From Rhipidocladum racemiflorum (Eukaryota > Streptophyta > Magnoliopsida > Poales > Poaceae): 64,000 nucleotides of DNA. The stretch spans positions 12,135,558 through 12,199,557 of the forward strand of contig CM070576.1 in the NCBI GenBank assembly GCA_036346355.1. The letters run 5' to 3'. Made by a program: the position numbers and the translations under genes. Position 1 is the stretch's first letter; the number at the start of each line of letters is the position of its first letter. The notes under the pieces were generated by a model that was not told the DNA's origin, searched no databases, and was given only the letters and a program-made list of their open reading frames with translations. Below, piece by piece: positions 58,092-64,000 of the stretch.

Positions 58092-60311
58092 TGTGACACT
58101 ACGGAATGACGGTATGAGTCATTTTTTATTTTGACATTTAGGTATGATTGTTGTAGCATGTTTTTGGGCCCTTTCCATGAGGTTGGGCCTTTCTGGGGGA
58201 GATTTTGGGCTTCCGGGGGGGTTTGGGCCCAGCGGGAGCTGTTTGGGCCTTAGGGGGATGAAGTGGGCCGATGGTGGGGGATGTTTTGGGCCGATTGGTG
58301 GAGCTTTTGGGAAGCAAGGGCTCCTGCTCACCCTCCTTTGCGCCCCACCCTCCTCTTGCGCCCCCTCCCACCAAACCCTAGCCGCCACCCTCTCCTCCCC
58401 TCTTGCGCCACCCTTAGCTGCCCCCTCTCCACCCCTTGCGCCCCCACCTTCCTCCCCTCCCCTAGCAGCCCCGTGATGTCCTCCTCCGTGGTGCTCATCG
58501 TCTTCCCGCTCGGTGGATCGCCGGATTCGGGAGTCTCCGGCGGGATCGTGGTGGTTCGGAGGGAAGGAGCGACCAGAAGGAAGGGAGATTCCATCGTCTT
58601 TCGGTTCTTCTCGAAGAGGTAATGAATCGTGGTCTCCTTGAGGTTTTTGGGTGCTGCTAGATGGGGTATTCCATGCCTTAGATCCATGTTTAGGTGCTGT
58701 GATTTGAAGGGTTTAGATTGATTTCATCTTTGTCCTGCGTTCTGTCCTCGGACAGATTGGGTCATCAGCCTTCGGTCGCGTTTCTGGCCATTGTAGATCC
58801 CGAATTTGGTCATCCACCTGTTGAGGAAGTTGTAGGTAACTTCAATACCTTTCAGTAGACATAAAGAACGTTCAATTCCGCTCAGCCATTTGAAAGTTAT
58901 GTTCGTTTTACCGAACGTGTTCAAAACTGTGACGAGATTGCAACAGATCACGTTATTCTGTACATTAAGCCACTTTAGATGCCGAAACAGTTTTTCCATA
59001 TACTTAGAAAAAGTTAGGCAATTTCCTAAGCTACGCGAGAATGTACTCGTTTAATCGATTTGGAGTCCTAGATCTGAAGTTATGCTAGATCGAAGTCTGT
59101 TGTCCTAGGGGGGACATATTCTCTGTTTTTCATTTTCGGGAGTAGTTTGCGAAATCGGGGTAGATGGGCGAGGGCGTACTGTTTTGTGGGCATGTTGTGA
59201 TTGTGTGGCATCTATGTGCAGGTGGTGTGACCCCAGGAGTGCCCTCCTCATCCCGCCAATCCGTCGCCCGAGGTTAAGGCAAGTGTATTGGGATGGGTAG
59301 CATGTGGTTTATTTGCTTGTCTTGACTAGATGCAATTGTTTCCATGTTCTGCTATCTTGCCGTGTTTAGTGTTTGCCATGATATGATAAAAAGGATATGT
59401 TAAGATGTTATGCAATGGATTATGGTTAATGAATATGGCATATGTTGCATACATGGCATGAAACTTGGCCCGGTTGGTGAGAACGTCATAACTATTCCGG
59501 TAAGGTCGGTGAGAAAGTTATGACTAATCCGGAGCGCCATGGATGTAAGACCTACCTCGTGATTCCACCCACGCGGTGAGTGGAAGCGAGGAGTAGGCAC
59601 CCTCCATCTACGGGATGGAAGGGGGACGTGGGTGCACGCCGACGGGTGTGCACTCGGCAATACCGGTATTTGCGTCGAGGAGTCATGTGCATTGCATTGC
59701 ATTTATGATGATGATGATGAAATGATCTCAATGAGGTAGAGACATGAATATGGTGTTGCATATGAAGTATGACTTGATCATGATGTTAAGTTGTTATGTA
59801 GAGATGATAATAATTGAATTGTTCTGTATGACCCATTGCAATATACTTGCTGAGTGATGAACTCACGCTTGTGTTTTATGTTGTTTTAGGTACCATGACA
59901 CCGGCATGTGGGAAGGGGAAATAGCTACACATCTTCACGTAGTTCCAGTCACATTTACCAATTTGAGTCATGATCATAATAATAGTGCCATGAATCTTGG
60001 TGTATGGATTAAATTGTGTGGTCGTGTCCCTTATTTGCTTCGTTATAGTTTATGGAGTGGTTGGACTTGATATTATTGACTTATGTTGTTGTTATATCCA
60101 TTTACATTGCTTCTTTAGATGTCTTATGATATGATATTACTTGCCTGTTATTGCTATTGTCTCAAATCATGTTAAAACAAAGGAGATGCTGTCGAAATTT
60201 TCGGTTTTAGGATTTTCTCCTTTGCTGTAATTTGTCTTTATTAGTGGTATTTAGGTGTTGTTTAGTCTATGTTTGGTAGCATTCGGGCATACTAGATGCC
60301 GGGGTGTTACA
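58092..60311 (+). repeat. 3' LTR of element F
   Basis: 2220 bases, related to the LTRs of B in reverse orientation but more diverged. It contains a C-rich block (58320-58470) and the CACCGACC/TCTCACC segment shared with B. It ends GCCGGGGTGTTACA. AACGG (60312-60316) is the presumed TSD, whose partner is outside the window. Confidence 0.85.
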
Positions 60312-61721
60312 AACGGTGACTCCTTCTGCTGTCATTACATGTCCAAGGAACTCCACCTTGTCCTTCCAAAAGTTGCACTTGCTGAACTTGGCGAAGAGTT
60401 GTTGTTCTCTTAGTTTCTGCAAATCTAGTCCGAAATGTTCTGCGTGTTCTTCTCTGGTCTTGGAGTAGACTAGGATGTCATCTATGAATACAACAACAAT
60501 CTTGTCCAAATACCCTATGAAAACATTGTTCATTATGTTCATGAAGTAAGCTGGCGCATTTGTTAGACCAAAGGACATAACTGTAAACTCGTAATGTCCG
60601 TATCTCGACGAGAATGCGGTTTTCAGAATATCTTCTGACCGGATCTTCAGCTGGTGATACCCTGATCTCAGGTCAATCTTGGAGAAAACTCCGGCTCCTC
60701 TGAAGTGGTCAAACAGGTCATCGATCCTAGGTAGCGGATACTTATTCTTCATAGTGACCTCATTGAGTGCACGGTAATCAATGCACATCCTGAAACTCCC
60801 ATCCTTCTTCTTGACGAACAGAACTGGCGCTCCCCATGGCGACAAACTAGGTCTGATGAATCCTTTTTCCATCAACTCCTCGAGCTGCTTCTTCATCTCC
60901 ACCAACTCCTCGGTTGACATCTGATAGGGTCTCTTTGCTATCGGTGTTGTACAAGGTACTAACTCAATCACAAAGTTTATATCTCTGTCTGGCGGCATAC
61001 CTGGTAAATCCTCAGGAAAAACATCTAGGTACTCGGTCACTACTAGAACTTCTTCAATGCTGACTGCCTTCGCACTGTTGACCATCAACTGCCCATCTCG
61101 AATGGCGGTCGTTTGAATCTCCACTTTCATTCCACAAGGGCTCTCAATTGATGTGACCCTTCGTCCACAGTCCAACACAGCTTTGTGCTTGGATAACAAA
61201 TCCATTCCCAAGATAACATATAAAGTCTGGGTTTCCAATATTATGAGGTTCGCTAGGAATTCTACCCCATCTACTAATATTCTTACCCCGGAACATCCTA
61301 CTTTAGTTCGGAGTTCGGAACCAGGGGTTTGAACTAGAAGCATGCATTTTAGATCCACAGTCTCCAAATCATTTTCAGCAGCAAAACTTTGAGAAACGAA
61401 CGAATGCAAAGCTCCAGAATCAAACAAAACTGTTGCAGGGACTGAGTTGACAAGTAACTTACCCAGTACGACATCTGAAGCATTCTGAAGTGCATCTTTA
61501 GTGACGTGGTTGACTCTGCCTCTCACCACAGTCTGAGTTGCGGCTCCAGGCTGTGCAGCTCCACGGTTCGCTCCTAGTGCGGTGTCCTTGCTGACGTGGA
61601 TCCCAGGTTGAAACGAACTGGTGTCACTCCTGCTGCCTTCTTGGGGGCAATAGTTGGCAAAGTGCCCTGGCTCATGGCAGTGGAAGCAACGCTTCACGGT
61701 ACTCAGCTGGTTTCCTGCCAC
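60312..61721 (-). pseudogene. Zinc knuckle, protease and RT of element G (cut by F)
   Basis: The open frame from 61721 covers 470 residues of G before running into F. A complete CCHC knuckle (CFHCHEPGHFANYC, residues 12-25) is followed by the protease motif FDSGALHSFVS (Asp 101), LGMDLLSKHKAVLDCG, then RT with KRPYQMSTEEL (264-274), SPWGAPVLFVKKKDGS (294-309), YPLPRIDDLFDHF (328-340), SKIDLRSGYHQL (347-358), FGLTNAPAYF (384-393) and FIDD (412-415). The G sequence ends at Val 470 (HVMTAEGVTV), where the LTR of F begins. Gag and pol are in one frame here, so this family needs no frameshift between them. It is the longest intact pol stretch of G, but truncated. Confidence 0.88.
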
Positions 61722-61747
61722 CGCATTCCGTGCTGGCGCTGGGGTCT

Positions 61748-62648
61748 AAAAATTATGATTCGTAGGTCTCGGTGCTGGTGATAGTGCTCTTGCAGTGTTC
61801 TTCGACTGGAATATGAAGAACTGGTTCGGCGCAACCCTCAGACGTTGTGCTCCCTAACGTGCTCCCTGCTGTGCCATTCTGCGCTTTTGGTTGTCCTCAA
61901 GTTCTTTGCGCTTGTCCTCCAAGACGAGCGCCTTATTCACCAACTCCTGGAAGTCGGGGAATGTGTGGGTAATTAGTCCCACCTGCAGTCCTGAGTTCAG
62001 TCCCTTCATGAGGCAAGACTGTCTAGCCTTATCTGTCGCTACATCTTCAGGTGCGTAGCGAGCAAGCTGCGTGAACTTATTGAGGTAATCAGCCACTGAC
62101 TGGCTGCCTTGCTTTGAAGCCCTGAATTCCTCCTTCTTGAGGTCCATGATCCCTTCTGGCACATGGTACTAGCGAAACGCAGCAGTGAATTCTTCCCAGG
62201 TAATGTCCTGTGGATTCTCATGTGCAGTACAAAAGTTCTCTCACCATTCAGCTGCTATCCCTTCTAACTGATGGGATGCGTATAGTACTCTCTCATTGCC
62301 CACACACTGGGTAATGTACAGCTTCCTCTCGATCAATCTCAGCCAATCATCTGCCTCTAATGGATTGGCGTTTCCAGAGAATGTAGGTGGATGAGTCCTC
62401 ATGAATTTCGAAAGCCTAGAATTCTGTTGTTGTCCCTGATTAGCTTGACTGGCAGCGGCCTGAGTAGTGACCTGCTGCATTTGCTGCATCATCGCATGCA
62501 TCAATTGGGTCTGTGCAGCAAGGAAGACTCCAAAGTTCTGCATCTCAACTAGCGGTGCTGGCTGGGGTGCAGGTGCTCCATCATTAGGGTTTCCACCTGG
62601 GCGAGAACCACTTCTGTTGCCTCCAAGGTTTCCATAAGTGTTCACCAT
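61748..62648 (-). pseudogene. gag: Gag of element G (nonsense codons)
   Basis: Starts at an ATG at 62648 (MVNTYGNLGGNRSGSRPGG) and holds the Gln-rich N-terminal region and THPPTFSGNANPLEADDWL. A TGA in place of a Trp codon stops it at 62241-62243, a TAG lies before YHVPEGIMDLKKEEF at about 62167, another stop follows QQGAR near 61854, and a TAG near 61745 precedes the zinc knuckle frame. The rest is in frame, so point mutations rather than indels disabled it. Confidence 0.82.
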
Positions 62649-62936
62649 ATGTCGATTGTTCCCAGTATTAGGGCCGAGATGGAACATGAATAGACAAGTA
62701 GTAGAGAACTTATGCGGGGTGTAAGGTGTAACTCGAAATCTAACTTTATTAATTATTCAATAATAACTTGCTATGGTTGCTCACAATTCCTAAGAGCCTT
62801 GCAACACATACTACACACTCAGCAAGCAATGAAAATCCAAATCGAACTATCACACTGGAGTCTAACGCCTCTAAGGGTGACTCTTTATTCTTACACGCAA
62901 CTCGACGAAGGAGTCACAACTTCTAATCCTGAACGC
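62649..62936 (-). other. Spacer between orf0 and gag of element G
   Basis: Non-coding, corresponding to 32031-32311 in H (shared segments around 62780 and 62870). No feature beyond that. Confidence 0.6.
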
Positions 62937-63550
62937 TCACTCCTCGAGCCAACCTCCTCGGGAACTCCCTGGCGGGTACACTGGCGGGTGAGACGGCATC
63001 GGCGCGAAGCAATCTCCATGACCAACGACAGCTGTGGTCGATGACGCGACATCCTCCTCTGGCTCTGGCTCTGGCTCTGGCTGTGGTTGCGGTGCAGGTG
63101 GCACCTCCTCTGGGTCCTCCTCAGGGTATGGGTCGTGCAGCTCCAACACCGGCTCTGGTTCAGGTCCGTACAGCGCCATCTCTAGCTCACGAACCCTCTG
63201 AATAGAGTGAGCTAGGTACTCTCGAGCTTCTTGCAGTTGCTTCTTGACATCCTTGACTTCATCGCGAGACTTCTTTAACTCCTGAACGGTATCATCGATC
63301 ACATCCTCTTGAGCGACGACAAACCTTGCCAGATGGGTGATCGTGGCATCCTCATCTTCTATCGGCTTCCGATCAATGCGGTTGTCTCTCTATGGATGGT
63401 GTCAGAATACTGTGCCCTCTAGCTATGCGGAGTAGGTGCGAGCGATCTGTCGCATCGCTCGACGCGACACTTTCTAGATCCCAATCTCGAATGTAGACCT
63501 TATGGCGGTGAAGTGAAAAGGATGACTGAACTTTGTCTTCTCTCGAGCAT
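62937..63550 (-). pseudogene. orf0 of element G (decayed, N-terminus lost)
   Basis: The last 122 codons are open from 63302 (VQELKKSRDEVKDVKKQL, RVRELEMALYGPEPEPVLELHD) and match the coiled-coil and acidic tail of H orf0, with a longer Pro/Glu-rich stretch. Upstream the homology continues in frame with KVSRRAMRQIARTYS and HLARFVVAQEDV, but with four or more stop codons. The first 50 or so codons are replaced by LTR sequence near 63550. Confidence 0.72.
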
Positions 63551-64000
63551 ACACCTGCTGGCGTCGCTTCTTCTTCAACTGATGTTTGTATTGTGGCATG
63601 GGTGAGTACTTGGTACTCAGCAAGTCATGCACAGAATGCAAGCTAATATTCTATATGCATGGCTTATTACAAAGGATAGGCTAGCAGGTTCATCTGTAGT
63701 AAAATAGCAAGTGTAAATACAGTAATAAATTACAAAGCAGTAAACAATAATAAATAGAGTACTTTAATAATTATTTCACAAGTAAAGCATTTTCCAACCC
63801 TATGTCCAATTCACCACTCCAAACCCAAGCATTTCCCAAAGACAAGTTATTTTCATGAAAGACTAACCCTTGACTGTAATTCCCGAGCAGTGTCCAATAC
63901 CGTGGACTCGGCTATTCGAATAGGTTGTACACTCTGCAAAGGTTATGCACTTTACCCACAAGATACAGTCAAACATCACAAAGGCGAGTGTTCGTAACAA
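63551..64000 (-). repeat. 5' LTR of element G, partial
   Basis: The reverse complement matches the LTR of H at about 30310-30770, including CTTGCTGAGTACCAAGTACTC and TATCTTGTGGGTAAAGTGCA. Its far end lies outside the window. Confidence 0.82.

Larger units (their letters stand above)
57421..60311 (+). mobile_element. Element F: 3' part of a LARD-like element of the A/B family
   Basis: A plus-strand element with 671 bases of internal region (57421-58091) similar to the reverse complement of B and A, a purine tract, and a complete 3' LTR from TGTGACACTACGG to GGGTGTTACA. Its 5' part is not in the window and is expected upstream of E. It splits the RT gene of element G. Confidence 0.82.
60312..64000 (-). 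mobile_element. Element G: Tekay-like chromovirus, interrupted and continuing outside the window
   Basis: A minus-strand relative of H: LTR (right edge of window), orf0, gag, protease and RT, cut at 60312 by element F. The rest of pol and the 3' LTR should lie to the left of the window. An internal deletion fuses LTR to orf0 near 63550, removing the primer site. G is the outermost and presumably oldest element of the stack. Confidence 0.83.

Noticed and set aside
58144..58687. Overlapping ORFs in the F LTR, including a stretch that looks like a short host protein
   Set aside because: They are LTR sequence related to B in reverse, low in complexity, and without domains.

Overview
The window is plant nuclear DNA, most likely from a large-genome grass. 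I found no intact host gene. Everything I can assign belongs to nested transposable elements. Support for a grass comes from long-LTR Ty3/gypsy chromoviruses with an extra ORF upstream of gag, a Tat-lineage gypsy element with an antisense ORF, an En/Spm (CACTA) transposon with subterminal hairpins, a Tourist-like MITE, and a captured plant clathrin heavy chain exon. I cannot name the species. Letters A to H below are my own labels.

The layout is one stack of insertions, most of it fixed by target-site duplications (TSDs). G (minus-strand gypsy, 60312-64000) is cut in its reverse transcriptase region by F (plus-strand non-coding LTR element, 57421-60311 visible). F is cut by E (plus-strand chromovirus, gag-pol 8-4537, 3' LTR from 4572). 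The LTR of E is cut by D (minus-strand Tat-type element, 6498-55749, TSD GATAC). The right LTR of D is cut by C (solo LTR, about 5.4 kb of its own sequence, 17759-55633, TSD GCTAC). C holds two members of the same non-coding, minus-strand LTR family: A (22650-40977, TSD GGCTG) and B (41172-55268, TSD GAAAT). A is cut in its right LTR by H (chromovirus, 27570-40344, TSD AAATA). B is cut internally by a CACTA transposon (46791-52049, TSD GAA), which itself holds a Tourist-like MITE (47374-47782, TSD TTA). The deepest branch is eight elements deep.

Gag, protease, RT, RNase H and integrase are recognisable in E, D and H, and gag to RT in G. All four are broken by frameshifts or stop codons, and some have lost catalytic residues, so none can move on its own. 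D also has a plus-strand antisense gene (8014-10516) with two good intron candidates. A, B and F form a LARD-like family whose internal region of about 4.1 kb shows no coding potential. H is a partial LTR-internal-LTR-internal-LTR tandem structure shortened by two deletions at microhomologies. The CACTA element carries a spliced-looking exon fragment of clathrin heavy chain, the only clear trace of a host gene.

Boundaries were read by eye from TSDs, terminal dinucleotides, primer binding sites and polypurine tracts. Family names come from motif recognition, not from a search.
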